Source of the DNA: Thermofilum sp. | GTDB taxonomy: Archaea; Thermoproteota; Thermoprotei; Thermofilales; Thermofilaceae | DNA length: 14,753 bases | Assembly: GCA_020832965.1 (NCBI GenBank) | Contig: JAJHRM010000035.1 | Span: forward strand, 1 to 14,753 | Direction: 5' to 3' | In this document: piece after piece, positions 14,503 to 14,753 of the stretch | Layout of the letters: every line of letters starts with the position of its first letter | How positions within the stretch are numbered: the first letter of the stretch is position 1 | Notes under the pieces: model-generated | Database searches by the model: none | Seen by the model: only the letters and a program-made list of their open reading frames with translations | What the model was told of the DNA's origin: nothing | Position numbers and translations under genes: made by a program

Positions 14503-14753
14503 TTACTCGTGGAGCTTGAAGAGTAGGTGTATTAGGCGGTCAATGTCCCAAGGAGGAAGCGTGGGGGTAAGTTCGCTTATAGATGAAATTTCCTCGTAGA
14601 GTTGTTCTACTTGGGTGTAGAGCTTATTGTATATTGCATAATATGCATCGTAGACTACCGCTTCTTTTGGATCTGGGTGGATCCTGGCCCTTTCTTTGAA
14701 GAATCTTTTGGCAGCCTCCTTGTGCGAGGCGGAGTGCCCGAGAGCTGTGCTCG
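14503..14753 (-). CDS. FGGY-type carbohydrate kinase, C-terminal fragment (runs off the window)
   Basis: The minus-strand frame is open from the window edge to TAA at 14503-14505 and encodes 82 residues. The sequence ALGHSASHKEAAKRFFK, followed by RARIHPDPKEAVVYD and AYYAIYNKLYTQVEQLYEEI, has the pattern of the end of xylulokinase/glycerokinase-like FGGY proteins: an alanine-rich start of the final helix, a partial sheet with P-x-P, then Y-x2-Y-x-I-Y-x2-LY. The ATP- and sugar-binding parts lie outside the window, so the sugar cannot be named. The last 20 residues, after SELTPTLPPWD, are more variable in such enzymes. Codon use is coding-like and there is no internal stop. I am confident that it is a real gene, less so of the family. 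Confidence 0.7.
   Translation of the reverse strand, partial: STALGHSASHKEAAKRFFKERARIHPDPKEAVVYDAYYAIYNKLYTQVEQLYEEISSISELTPTLPPWDIDRLIHLLFKLHE

Overview
The window looks like a chromosomal segment of a hyperthermophilic archaeon of the Thermoproteota (crenarchaea). The signs are a P1/L12 stalk protein with the archaeal acidic tail, an archaeal-type triosephosphate isomerase, Dph2, mevalonate kinase, a KH-containing PhoH-like ATPase, TATA boxes 25-30 nt upstream of start codons (leaderless mRNAs) and a tRNA gene with two small introns. A Thermofilum-like lineage is my best guess, but I cannot prove it from sequence alone.

Layout. 1-1158: a DUF354 (COG1817) glycosyltransferase-like gene. 1159-1745: a minus-strand TnpB remnant with a structured RNA-like segment behind it. 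1837-2862: ribosomal protein P1/L12, followed at 14 nt by an archaeal prepilin/preflagellin peptidase. 2863-3453: a second TnpB remnant with the same RNA-like segment on the plus strand. 3454-4143 (minus): triosephosphate isomerase, divergent from a PflX-like radical SAM gene (4238-5365), which overlaps dph2 (5344-6366). Dph2 overlaps tail-to-tail with an endonuclease IV-like gene (6318-7193, minus). 7194-7930: gene-poor, with two tandem TnpB scraps and a third copy of the RNA-like segment. 8029-12721: a tightly packed plus-strand cluster of PhoH-KH ATPase, type IA topoisomerase, ASCH protein and DHH phosphoesterase. 12871-13839: mevalonate kinase. 13941-14067: tRNA-Thr(GGT), interrupted twice. 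14503-14753 (minus): the C-terminal end of a probable FGGY sugar kinase.

The housekeeping genes cover translation (L12, diphthamide, tRNA-Thr), central metabolism (TIM, mevalonate kinase) and nucleic-acid maintenance (AP endonuclease, topoisomerase, DHH phosphoesterase, PhoH-KH). The accessory signal is a dispersed family of three units. Each has a 5'-truncated tnpB 3' end, then about 40-50 nt, then a conserved GC-rich segment with a GNRA-capped hairpin, ending at a sharp homology boundary. The position and architecture match the omega-RNA (guide RNA) of IS200/IS605/IS607-type TnpB elements. Two of the RNA segments match at 83 of 86 positions although their tnpB parts are frameshifted and diverged, so the RNA may be maintained without its own nuclease.

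The tRNA is the other notable item. Both introns fold into bulge-helix-bulge motifs, and they leave a 7-nt middle exon that carries the anticodon.
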